Source of the DNA: Thalassomonas viridans
GTDB lineage: Bacteria; Pseudomonadota; Gammaproteobacteria; Enterobacterales; Alteromonadaceae
DNA: 64,000 nucleotides
NCBI RefSeq assembly: GCF_000948985.2
Contig: NZ_CP059733.1
Coordinates: 3,348,001 to 3,412,000 of the forward strand
Reading direction: 5' to 3'
Shown here: positions 8,833-16,481 of the stretch, in pieces
How the letters are laid out: each line of letters begins with the position of its first letter
Numbering within the stretch: position 1 is the first letter of the stretch
The notes under the pieces: model-generated
Database searches by the model: none
What the model saw: only the letters and a program-made list of their open reading frames with translations
Told to the model about the DNA's origin: nothing
Position numbers and translations under genes: made by a program

Positions 8833-9066
8833 CTACTTGTTATTCTGGTTGTTGCCTGAGTTAAATGCCGGATACTGGTTGGGTTGCGGATAATGCATCC
8901 TTGGCGGTTGCTGCTTCATTTTGCCAAAAACATAATCGCCAAACAGGCCACCTGCAACCCCGCCCACCGATGGTGGGGTGTTTACTTTCTGTCCGGTGGC
9001 GTGCTCGAATCCGGATTGGGCAAATCCGCCGGCAAAGTCAGCGGTTAACTTTCTCAGTTTGTTCAT
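8833..9066 (-). CDS. Small hypothetical protein
   Basis: A 77-residue protein that I do not recognise. The ATG is preceded by AAAGGAGAG, a good ribosome site. The N-terminal half has Gly-rich hydrophobic stretches (DFAGGFAQSG, VGGVAGGLFGDYVFG); the C-terminal third is rich in Pro, Gln and Asn (ending NSGNNQNNK). Together these suggest a small membrane-interacting or surface peptide. The strong ribosome site and separation from other genes support it being real. Confidence 0.55.
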   Translation of the reverse strand: MNKLRKLTADFAGGFAQSGFEHATGQKVNTPPSVGGVAGGLFGDYVFGKMKQQPPRMHYPQPNQYPAFNSGNNQNNK

Positions 9067-9246
9067 TTTCTCTCCTTTACTTGCCTCTTTACTTACCCGG
9101 GCATGCTTAATTACATCCCCAGGATCTGTGAATAGGCATAATTAATGCCAGATCAAACATATGAAACAAGCCGTATTAGCAGTTTTGGAGAGGTTTTGCC
9201 CCGGAAAATACCGGCAGGTGTTTACCGGAGCAAGAGCCGCTAGGGT

Positions 9247-9513
9247 TTACTGAGTCGTACGGCTATGATAACTGCCCTGTTGATGGGTATGGACATCGTA
9301 GGTAGTGCCGCTGTTACTGCGTACCCGGATTATCTGTGAGTTTTGATTGGAACTGCTGGTCATTCCCGAGGCCTGATCCTGGGCGCTGTTATAGTGATGT
9401 ACATTAAGTACGGTATCAGAGGCAAGAACTGAGCCTGTGCTCTGGGCATTGGTCAGCACCCTCTGGCTGAGGGCGCTCTGACCTATACTGTTTCGTCTGT
9501 GTGCGTGTGACAT
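9247..9513 (-). CDS. Small Ser/Gln/His-rich hypothetical protein
   Basis: An 88-residue protein of low complexity (Ser, Gln, Asn, His), starting MSHAHRRNSIGQSALSQRVL. I do not recognise a family. No signal peptide is visible. The upstream ribosome site is weak (CAGGTGAAA). It could be a short secreted or RNA-binding protein, or a spurious frame; the gap around it has no competing gene. Confidence 0.45.
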   Translation of the reverse strand: MSHAHRRNSIGQSALSQRVLTNAQSTGSVLASDTVLNVHHYNSAQDQASGMTSSSNQNSQIIRVRSNSGTTYDVHTHQQGSYHSRTTQ

Positions 9514-9542
9514 AAATTTTCACCTGTATGCTGATAAAAATA

Positions 9543-9575
9543 GAGGTTGGTACCTTACATGAAGGTACTAACCTC
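9543..9575 (-). terminator. Rho-independent terminator downstream of the TPR-GNAT gene
   Basis: On the minus strand GAGGTTAGTACCTT pairs with AAGGTACCAACCTC across a 5-base loop (one mismatch) and is followed by TATTTTTATC. It lies about 140 bp beyond the stop of the 9713-10888 gene. It also sits just upstream of the 88-residue gene, so it may separate the two units. Confidence 0.6.
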
Positions 9576-9712
9576 AAAGGCAGAAACCATGCCAGTTTAC
9601 TTCCTAATCTTTCAATACTAACCCTATGTTATTTATTGGGATTTTTATGCGTTTGTAACCAAGTTTTTTCTTTTCCGGGTATATTATCTCCAGGGTTAAA
9701 ACTAACCCGTAT

Positions 9713-10888
9713 TTATACCGACGAATCAAAATATTTTTCTTCCAGTTCAAGCTCAGAGTCCTGTGCCTGCAATAACCAGCTAAGCTCCCGGTATAGCTCC
9801 CAATCGGCCTTATCCGGCCCCAAGTAATAAAAGCTTTCATTATCAAAAGGCGCTTTTACCGGGAAATCCAGCGGGGTAAAACCTAACTTAGACAGGGCTT
9901 TTTGCGAAGGAATATTATGATGATAAACCTTGGCATAACAGCAATCCTGGGAAAAATAGCGCTCGGCAAGGGACAAGAGTATCTTAACCGCTTGCGGGCC
10001 GAAGCCCTGCCCCTGAAAGTCGCTGCCGAGCCAGTAATAGAAGAAACCTACCCCCTGGTATACCTCCAGAGAAACCGAGCCGATAAAGCCCCATTCAATG
10101 TGCATTACCGCAAACAGGTAAATCCCCCGCTCCTGTCTGCAGCCATCAAGCCATTGCAGCCACTGCTCGTTGGAGGTGAACTTCGGCAGATTGCATAATT
10201 TCCGGATGCGGGAGTCGGCATATTGCCAGCTGAAGTTTTCCAGGTGCTGCTCGGTGAGCGGCAGCAACATCAAGGGATCATTTTGCAGATCCGTCAGGGC
10301 AAACGGCAGCTGCTGCCATTGTGATTTGCAGTATTCATAGGTGGAAATCAGCTCAGGATCGAATGGCCGGGCCAATAGCTGGTTTTCCAATACTGCCAGT
10401 GCCTGGGGGTAAAGTCCCATTTGCTCCAGGCAGTAACTCTGTTTGATGCACAGCTCATTGGCCGTCGAGGCTTCTGCTTCCGCCAGGCGGTTATTGGCTT
10501 TGTCCGGGCCGGTTTTCAGCAGCTTTTCGCAAAGTAAGGCCAGTAACGGCCAGTCGCTTAAATAGCCGGCCAGTTCACTAGCCAGCAACAACTGCTCGCG
10601 GGATAAAGCAGGTTTTTCTAAAGACACAGCCTGGCGCATCTGCAACATCAGCTCAAGCCTTCGTTCTGCCCCAACCTGGTGATGTGCAAGCATACGGGTG
10701 GTTTCCAGCCAGTTTACGGCATGACCGGGCAAAGGTGGGTGTGTTTCAAATTCTGCCTGTTGCCGGGAAAGCTGGCTGTGTTTAACTTGCATAACTTGTT
10801 TCAGTTCGTTGTTTGGGGCCAGAGACGCCGTTGCCATAATAATTCCTGCTAATGCATCTTGTTCGCTTACATAGCATTTAAATGGCAA
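9713..10888 (-). CDS. GNAT N-acetyltransferase with N-terminal helical (TPR-like) region
   Basis: A 391-residue protein. Residues about 20-200 are helical, with patterns such as YCLEQMGLYPQALAVLENQL typical of tetratricopeptide repeats. Residues about 208-365 form a GNAT acetyltransferase domain: LMLLPLTEQHLENFSW starts it, and the acetyl-CoA loop reads SDFQGQGFGPQAVKILLSL (QGxGxG/A type), followed by NIPSQKALSKLGF. It looks related to the RimJ/RimL side of the family. The helical region may present a protein substrate, but the substrate is unknown. The gene is monocistronic and is followed by a terminator. Confidence 0.8.
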   Translation of the reverse strand: MPFKCYVSEQDALAGIIMATASLAPNNELKQVMQVKHSQLSRQQAEFETHPPLPGHAVNWLETTRMLAHHQVGAERRLELMLQMRQAVSLEKPALSREQLLLASELAGYLSDWPLLALLCEKLLKTGPDKANNRLAEAEASTANELCIKQSYCLEQMGLYPQALAVLENQLLARPFDPELISTYEYCKSQWQQLPFALTDLQNDPLMLLPLTEQHLENFSWQYADSRIRKLCNLPKFTSNEQWLQWLDGCRQERGIYLFAVMHIEWGFIGSVSLEVYQGVGFFYYWLGSDFQGQGFGPQAVKILLSLAERYFSQDCCYAKVYHHNIPSQKALSKLGFTPLDFPVKAPFDNESFYYLGPDKADWELYRELSWLLQAQDSELELEEKYFDSSV

Positions 10889-11016
10889 ATTCAGTGCCAG
10901 TAGCAGTTAAAAGCAGCAGTTGGAATAACCTGTTGTTTTATATTGAATTAATGAAGGGCTTTTGCTTGCTGGATAGCAAGGCTAAGTAAGCTGCGTATTT
11001 TTTTACCCTCAGAGCA

Positions 11017-11050
11017 GCTTTTTCGGGTTGAAAATTACCCGAAAAAAAGC
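11017..11050 (-). terminator. Rho-independent terminator
   Basis: GCTTTTTCGGGT and ACCCGAAAAAAAGC form a near-perfect hairpin with an 8-base loop and with T-rich/A-rich arms. It lies 50-90 bp beyond the stop of the NTF2-like gene at 11104 and would end the cupin/NTF2-like transcript. Confidence 0.55.
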
Positions 11051-11103
11051 CGGCAAAACAGGCCTCTGGAGATAGAGGCAGTTTTAAATACGGTAAAATG
11101 GCG

Positions 11104-11481
11104 CTAGAAGGTGATATCCGCCAGGGCATACATTTTCCAGCCGTCACTAGTGCGGGTAAAGGCATAAAAGCCGTGGACAGACTCTATTTTTGAACCGTCT
11201 GCACGGCGGCGGACGGCAAATGCCACCGCATGCGCTTCTTTGTCGTTAATGCCTTTAATTTCAAACTGCCAGTCGCTTGAATGATCCCAGGCTTTTTCCG
11301 CCTTAAGCTGCCGGGGATCAATCGGGTACTGCTCGCACAGGCTCATCTTGCCCTCTTTAAGATAAGTCAGCGGGTATTTGACCATCTGATCGATCAGGCC
11401 GACATTATTGGTTTTAAAGCCCTCAACATAATATTTCATATAAGTAGCATGCAATTCTTCTTTTAATTGATCTTGGGTCAC
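11104..11481 (-). CDS. NTF2/SnoaL-like fold small protein
   Basis: A 125-residue protein with the layout of the NTF2-like superfamily: an N-terminal helix (LKEELHATYMKYYVEGFKTN), a middle segment, and C-terminal strands ending TSDGWKMYALADITF, the usual end of SnoaL-like and DUF4440-like proteins. These act as small-ligand enzymes or binding proteins, and no catalytic residues can be assigned from sequence. It follows the cupin gene by 10 bp on the same strand, so the two are probably co-transcribed and may act on the same compound. Confidence 0.7.
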   Translation of the reverse strand: MTQDQLKEELHATYMKYYVEGFKTNNVGLIDQMVKYPLTYLKEGKMSLCEQYPIDPRQLKAEKAWDHSSDWQFEIKGINDKEAHAVAFAVRRRADGSKIESVHGFYAFTRTSDGWKMYALADITF

Positions 11482-11491
11482 TTATTACTCC

Positions 11492-11884
11492 TTAAATCCA
11501 AACATCATTTTCTGCTGTTAGCGCGCCACCGGCATCGCCGGTATTAACCACCCCTTCAGGTTCAATAATCATCACCTGGCATTGCGTTTCGGCATAAGGT
11601 TTATGTTCCACTCCCTTAGGAATGACAAACATTTCACCAGCGGATAGCTCTACCGTTTTATCACGAAATTCGATAACCATATCGCCGGAAATTACCATAA
11701 AAACTTCATCTGTGTCTTCATGGCTATGCCAGGTGAATTCTCCCTGAATTTTTACCAGTTTGAATTGCACATGGTTCATTTGTGCGATGACTTTAGGGCT
11801 CCATAACTCATCAAACAATGAAAATTTTTCTGCCAGGTTTACTTTAGCTCTCATTTGGTCCTGCACTATTTTTTCCTTATTCAC
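11492..11884 (-). CDS. Cupin-domain protein
   Basis: A 130-residue single-domain cupin. The first cupin motif reads [19 protein letters not shown], with the two His and one Glu metal ligands. The second reads [17 protein letters not shown], with its His. This is the metal-binding beta-barrel shared by many dioxygenases, isomerases and sensors, and the actual substrate is not predictable. It is the first gene of a two-gene unit with the NTF2-like protein. Confidence 0.85.
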   Translation of the reverse strand: MNKEKIVQDQMRAKVNLAEKFSLFDELWSPKVIAQMNHVQFKLVKIQGEFTWHSHEDTDEVFMVISGDMVIEFRDKTVELSAGEMFVIPKGVEHKPYAETQCQVMIIEPEGVVNTGDAGGALTAENDVWI

Positions 11885-11968
11885 TTTTTTCGTAAACTTA
11901 CCATTTGTACCAAGCCTGGTTTTGCTAGACTTTGCGATTAATGACTGAGTACGGTGAGGTGGATATTG

Positions 11969-12700
11969 TTAGTCACCTCCGCCACCACACCCACCGCCGC
12001 ATCCGCTGCTGCCACCATCTCCGCCGGTGTCTCCCGAACATCCGTTTCCGTCGGTAAAACCCGTATCAGCCGAACAGCCAATATGGCTGACACAAAAACT
12101 ATATGCGCCTGTCATAGTGGCCTTTTTAACTTTGTCAGATTTTCCTAATTCATTTAAAGACACTGTGCTTGATTCCATGCAATTAAGCTCATAATGAAAG
12201 CCGTCATTAATTTTCAACCAGCTATCCAGGGCAAAGACCAGAGGTAATTTTTTCGGTGAATAAGGATCGATGTTTTCCCGTAAACATGCCGCATGCCAAA
12301 CACGCTTAATGCCTGCCTGGGCGACATCTCTCGATTGCATGGCCTCTGCCGGGGTATGATGTAAAAAGCGTCCGAAGGCCCGTTTACAAAATGTCTGATA
12401 ATTCCGGGTAAAAAGAATGAATTCATGCCAGGCAACATCAATAGCCTGTGACGGCATGGAGATCATTTTATCATCGGCCAGGTTGGTTAAATGAAAATAC
12501 TCCCGTAGTCCCCGCATAACTTGCGCCAACTCGCTTTCATTAAGGTGGGGATAGGTTTTCGCAACCTTGTTGATAATGGCATTTGGAAACTGGTAATTAT
12601 TGATATAACTTGCCCGTCTTTTTGCCCTTTTCTTTAAGTAATAAAGCCTTGTCAGTAGCACTAAAAGACAAATCGCAATTACGTAAAATACTACTTCCAT
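11969..12700 (-). CDS. Membrane-anchored protein with Gly/Cys-rich tail
   Basis: A 243-residue protein. Residues 1-22 are one hydrophobic segment followed by KKRAKRR, giving an N-in membrane anchor. The middle includes SQAIDVAWHEFILFTRNYQTF and FGRFLHHTP; this DVxWHxH-like pattern recalls the glycine-rich-domain (GRDP/DUF1399-like) proteins. The last 40 residues are almost entirely Gly, Cys, Ser and Asp, ending CGGGCGGGGD. Proteins with a similar Gly/Cys tail are common in Proteobacteria next to membrane enzymes, but the function is unknown. Possible roles are metal binding or cross-linking by the tail. Confidence 0.65.
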   Translation of the reverse strand: MEVVFYVIAICLLVLLTRLYYLKKRAKRRASYINNYQFPNAIINKVAKTYPHLNESELAQVMRGLREYFHLTNLADDKMISMPSQAIDVAWHEFILFTRNYQTFCKRAFGRFLHHTPAEAMQSRDVAQAGIKRVWHAACLRENIDPYSPKKLPLVFALDSWLKINDGFHYELNCMESSTVSLNELGKSDKVKKATMTGAYSFCVSHIGCSADTGFTDGNGCSGDTGGDGGSSGCGGGCGGGGD

Positions 12701-13121
12701 CTGAAATCTCCCGGGAAATATACAACTTCAACGGCGTATGCCGTAACTTTTACGAAAGTTTACCAGGCCTGTTTATCTTTGGAGGGGATGGAGATTTTTG
12801 AGCGGTTTTTGCCTGTACTTAGTAAAGAGTCAAGGCAGAAAAATGGACGCGTAGTTGTTCTACATGACATTTTTCTAACGCCGATAGGGGTAAAAACAGC
12901 CAAAAAGATCATTCACGGCCAAAGATAAACAGGCCCTCATCACGACAATATACTGGTTCAACTGATAACAGGCAAAATATATTAAGATTTATAAACATAA
13001 GGTTATAGGCCGGGAAAAGTAACAAAACTTTTATTTTACTGAAATCTACCTGAAACCATCACCCGGCACACTGCACCGCTCTTCATTCAGGATAAAAAAC
13101 CACAATTTTCAGGGAATAATC
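12701..13121. other. 421-bp intergenic region with divergent promoters and a long inverted repeat
   Basis: No gene is visible. The region separates the divergent Gly/Cys-tail gene and the PhoD-like gene. It holds the inverted-repeat element at 12766-12935 and an A/T-rich stretch at 12960-13050 that may contain the PhoD-gene promoter. Confidence 0.6.
12766..12935. repeat. 170-bp palindromic (MITE-like) element
   Basis: The outer 17 bases GGCCTGTTTATCTTTGG at 12766 recur as a perfect reverse complement at 12919-12935. Inside, GATTTTTGAGCGGTTTTTG and TAAAAACAGCCAAAAAGATC pair imperfectly, and an inner pair GGCAGAAAAATG / CATTTTTCTAACGCC continues the stem. No open frame lies inside. Such nested palindromes are typical of small non-autonomous repeats dispersed in genomes; dispersal itself cannot be seen in one window. 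Confidence 0.6.
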
Positions 13122-14822
13122 ATGCGATACCTAACCAGCTTAACCTTTCTGGCCATCAGTAGTGCCTGTTATGCGGCGCCCGAGGTGCATTACGAACAAT
13201 GCAAGACCAGCTTCAACTACAAGTTAAATACCTACCTGGGCACCACAGATGCCGACAACTCGGGCCAGCAATGGTGCTATCTTAAATCTCCTGTTGACGG
13301 CTCCAACTGGGGTTTAGTGCGGGAAGAAACCATACCGGTGCAGAAAACCCTGGCTGGTGAAAACTGTAATGTGATAACCGAATACCGCGGCGAGAAAATT
13401 CACGGCTGTACCTCGAAAAATCACACCGCTCCCTGGTGTTACAAGCCTTCCGGCGGTTGGGATGAATGTCAGTTGCCTGCCGAAGAACCGTTGCTGGCCC
13501 ACAGCCACTTAGATACCGCTAAACGGCTGGAAACCATCAGCGCAGGTTCCTGCTTTAAGGTAAAGGGCGATATGCCTGCGGCCATGAGCCGGGTTATCAG
13601 CCAGCAGCCGGACTTGTTTTTATGGCTTGGGGATAATATTTACGCCGATACCACAGATATGGCGGTGATGGCGCAAAAATATGATGACAAAAAACAAAAT
13701 GCCGACTACAAACGCTTTCTTGAGGCCAAGATTCCGGTGATGGCCACCTGGGACGATCACGACTTTGGCGCCAATAATGACGGCAAACACTACCCTAAAC
13801 GAGCTGAGAGCCAACAGGCGTTCCTGCGCCATTACGACGTGCCCGCCGATGATCCCCGCCTGAACGGCCAGCAAGGCATTTACAGCGCGAAAATTGCCGG
13901 TCCTGCCAATGAAAACGCCCATGTGATCATGCTCGATGCCCGCTATTTCCGCTCGCCGACCTTCGCCAGCTATGGCCAGTGCGAAGGCGACAATTCTACC
14001 ATACTCGGGCAGCAGCAATGGGCATGGTTGCAGGCGGAATTTAACAAAAAATCCGAGGTAAAAATTATTGCCAGCGGCATACAGGTGCTGCCGCCGTTAA
14101 ATCTGGAGCGTAATAAGTCCAGTTATTGTGCCTATGGCGACGGCAAATTGTTCGACCAGGCGATCAGCAATCTGCAGGAGCAGGATATGTCGGGCACCAA
14201 CTATGAATCCTGGGCAGAAATGCCGCAGCAGCGTGAAAAACTGCTGCGCATGGCGCAAAAGTCGATGAATGACGGCAATGCTAAGGCCGTTATCTTTGTC
14301 TCCGGTGACCAGCACTGGGGCGAGCTGCTGCAAAAAGATATGCCGGCTTCTGGCAAGCACGGCAAGGCGGTAACCCTGTATGAAGTCACCGCTTCGGGAT
14401 TCGGCCAAAACTGGCCCTATCATATTCCCAACCCGCTGCGCCTCCCGGTTTATGCCGATACCGCGGGCAACGGCAATTACGATACCCAGTGCAAGCTGCC
14501 GTTTAAATACGGCGGCATTGAATACAAGGGCTGTATTACCCGGGATCACGACAAGCCCTGGTGTTATACCCAAACAGACAACAGCGGTAAAGGCATTGCA
14601 GGAAAATGGGGCAACTGTGCTCCCAGCGGCGCAACCATTCCAATCGGTAAAGTCGGTGTTGTGTCAGCCAATATTGCCGGTTTAACCACAGATGACCGCC
14701 ACCTGGTAAACAAGTCAGGCAGCAATTACGGTAAGATAGATATCGACTGGCAAAAACGCACCATAAAAATGGCGATAGAAACCGCCACCGAGGAAGCCGT
14801 TTCTACCGTGATTAATTTTTAA
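13122..14822 (+). CDS. Secreted PhoD-like phosphatase with fibronectin type II-like modules
   Basis: A 566-residue protein with a signal peptide (residues 1-18, ending SACYA). The core is a PhoD-family metallophosphatase: SAGSCFK at 140-146, DLFLWLGDNIYAD at 164-176, WDDHDFGANND, and SGDQHWGE, the usual metal-ligand motifs. It probably hydrolyses phosphodiesters or monoesters outside the cytoplasm. Three Cys/Trp-rich modules are unusual. Residues 457-499 fit the fibronectin type II pattern (C-x2-PF ... C ... WC ... W-x2-C). Residues 82-116 are a shorter version with the same Cys/WC spacing. Residues 27-65 are a degenerate copy. The third sits in a loop between the core and the last beta strands. 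The modules may bind glycans or proteins. Confidence 0.85.
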   Translation: MRYLTSLTFLAISSACYAAPEVHYEQCKTSFNYKLNTYLGTTDADNSGQQWCYLKSPVDGSNWGLVREETIPVQKTLAGENCNVITEYRGEKIHGCTSKNHTAPWCYKPSGGWDECQLPAEEPLLAHSHLDTAKRLETISAGSCFKVKGDMPAAMSRVISQQPDLFLWLGDNIYADTTDMAVMAQKYDDKKQNADYKRFLEAKIPVMATWDDHDFGANNDGKHYPKRAESQQAFLRHYDVPADDPRLNGQQGIYSAKIAGPANENAHVIMLDARYFRSPTFASYGQCEGDNSTILGQQQWAWLQAEFNKKSEVKIIASGIQVLPPLNLERNKSSYCAYGDGKLFDQAISNLQEQDMSGTNYESWAEMPQQREKLLRMAQKSMNDGNAKAVIFVSGDQHWGELLQKDMPASGKHGKAVTLYEVTASGFGQNWPYHIPNPLRLPVYADTAGNGNYDTQCKLPFKYGGIEYKGCITRDHDKPWCYTQTDNSGKGIAGKWGNCAPSGATIPIGKVGVVSANIAGLTTDDRHLVNKSGSNYGKIDIDWQKRTIKMAIETATEEAVSTVINF

Positions 14823-14845
14823 GTCCGGCTAAAGCCGTAAATAAT

Positions 14846-14882
14846 GCTCCGGGAAGCGGGCATAACTGTTTGCTTTCCGGGC
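14846..14882. terminator. Hairpin between convergent genes, probable terminator
   Basis: GCTCCGGGAAGC pairs with GCTTTCCGGGC across a 14-base loop, between the PhoD-like gene (+) and a GFA gene (-). There is no strong T-run. Confidence 0.4.
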
Positions 14883-14905
14883 TTTACCAGTTGTAAAAAT
14901 TCCCA

Positions 14906-15313
14906 TTAGCCGGGAAATGTCTCCATTCTGGCCACATTTTCTAAATTGTCGTCCCAGTTGGCCTTGCTGGCAACAAAGATATGGGCGTCTGGCTTATTGG
15001 AAACTTTAACATCCAGGCTGCCGGCTGGAACCACCAGTAATTGTCCGTCCATCTGAACATTGGGCATTGCCGAGCCGCAAGTCAGGCAAAAGCTTTTAAC
15101 ATGTCGGGTTTGGGGAAGATTAAAGGTTTGGATATTGTCCTGCCCGGATAACCAGTTCAGCTTGGCACTTGTTGAAAACAGGCTGGCGGCATGAGCCGAG
15201 CCGGTGTCCTTCTGGCAATACTGGCAGTGGCAGAGAAAGAAATTGTCAAACTCCCCTGTTATCTCAAAACTCACCTTGCCGCAAAGGCAAGAACCTGTTT
15301 TTATTGCACTCAT
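14906..15313 (-). CDS. GFA (CENP-V-like) zinc protein, copy 1
   Basis: A 135-residue protein of the GFA/CENP-V family. It shows the zinc-binding pattern: CLCG near residue 9, CHCQYC near 29, and CLTCG near 78. Founding members were linked to glutathione-formaldehyde adduct formation (Gfa), but most members have no proven activity. Length is normal. A paralogue (18310-18711) lies 3 kb away on the same strand, beyond the symE/group II intron locus. The ATG follows AGGAAGA. Confidence 0.85.
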   Translation of the reverse strand: MSAIKTGSCLCGKVSFEITGEFDNFFLCHCQYCQKDTGSAHAASLFSTSAKLNWLSGQDNIQTFNLPQTRHVKSFCLTCGSAMPNVQMDGQLLVVPAGSLDVKVSNKPDAHIFVASKANWDDNLENVARMETFPG

Positions 15314-15476
15314 GTTATCTTCCTGAACCTAAGTTAAAACAAGTGATAAATCGTAATTTTTTCAGTGAGTAATGGCAATAGTTATTTCTTTTTCTGTGAC
15401 AGGCTGTTGCGCCAGTGGTAAGCCAATGTTAAGACGCAACAGTCTGTTTTAATTGCAGCTAGCCAGTTTTCTCCTG

Positions 15477-15740
15477 TTATTCATCATGCTTAGGTGTGAT
15501 CATCAGTTGTTCCGGATTTATCGTAATCAGCACATTTTGCCCGGGGGTGAAACCTGTCTTACGCAACCACTTTCCCCTGAGCACAATGCAGGGCTCCAGG
15601 TCGACCGGCACATAGTTAATGCCGATGCAATGGGCTTTAGACGGCGCCTCACAGGTAGTCTCCAACACGGTAAGTCTGCGATAAGTGGGATATTTTACTT
15701 TTGCCGAGGCAAGCTCTGGCGTATGATGACAATCAGCCAT
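15477..15740 (-). CDS. symE: SymE-family toxin (type I toxin-antitoxin)
   Basis: An 87-residue protein with the SymE signature: YRRLTVLET near the start, then EPCIVLRGKWLRKTGFTPG and a final QLMITPKHD. SymE has an AbrB-like fold. In E. coli it is an SOS-induced, RNA- or DNA-associated toxin held off by the antisense RNA SymR, transcribed across its 5' end. Many genomic homologues are solitary and may not be toxic. A hairpin at 15771-15804 lies just upstream, where a SymR transcript on the plus strand would end, and a group II intron is inserted right behind it. No LexA box was confirmed. Confidence 0.75.
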   Translation of the reverse strand: MADCHHTPELASAKVKYPTYRRLTVLETTCEAPSKAHCIGINYVPVDLEPCIVLRGKWLRKTGFTPGQNVLITINPEQLMITPKHDE

Positions 15741-15770
15741 TACGTACTCCTTTGAAGTGCGTGGTGGTTA

Positions 15771-15804
15771 GCAACCTCTGTGTGTTACAGCACTCAGGGG
15801 TTGC
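15771..15804 (+). terminator. Hairpin upstream of symE; possible end of an antisense SymR-like RNA
   Basis: GCAACC at 15771 pairs with GGTTGC at 15799-15804, and the inner bases CTGTGTG/CACTCAG extend the stem with mismatches. It lies 31 bp upstream of the symE start codon and 13 bp before the probable 5' end of the group II intron. On the plus strand it could end a SymR-like RNA; on the minus strand it would lie in the symE leader. The T-run is weak. Confidence 0.35.
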
Positions 15805-16481
15805 GACTCTTGTTGCTGTGTGCCCGGAGTTCAGGGCGGGCAAGGAATGCTCATATGAACCACGAGTCTATCTGAAATACATAAACAAGGCAGCAGGAGC
15901 TCAATTGTTTGTGGCTATATCTGGTTGTGCAGATATATGAGTCTGAGCGGCAGTGACTTATCGTATGCTGATAAGGTGATGTAACTCGCTGACAAAGGGG
16001 AGTGAGGCGAATTCGTTACGCCAAGATGCTTCTCTAGACTAAGTACTGGACGGATGAAGAACATGAACCGATTAACCCGCATCTATGGGCTGAAAAGTCG
16101 CCACTGCCTACACGAATTATCAGGCAGTATGATGTTGTAATAACGCTATTAGCAGCAGCTTTATTACCGATCTGATAAGTAACTGGTAGGTGCTCATCTG
16201 TAGATAAACGTTTATAACACAATTCTACGCTTTAAACATCATCACCTTACAGCATGATAAGGTCAAAGACTGCGATCGGCATCCACCCCAATATGTTTGA
16301 GTTCAGATAGGTAAACCGGGGAAGGTTTGTTTGGATGTTAAGGGAGCATGACCCCAATGACAGATAAGCTGGCGGAGCGTCCGTAGTAGTTTGGGGTGGG
16401 GAAAGCCCACTACATGGCGAAGGGACGCAGTTTAATTGATTTGCGTAGGCAAATCACCTGACCTTAATAAGGTGAAGACCT

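Noticed and set aside
15757..15761. GTGCG as an alternative 5' end of the group II intron
   Set aside because: It fits GUGYG, but GTGTGCCCGG at 15818 gives a better fit and leaves IBS/EBS-like pairing. I cannot exclude it without folding domain I.
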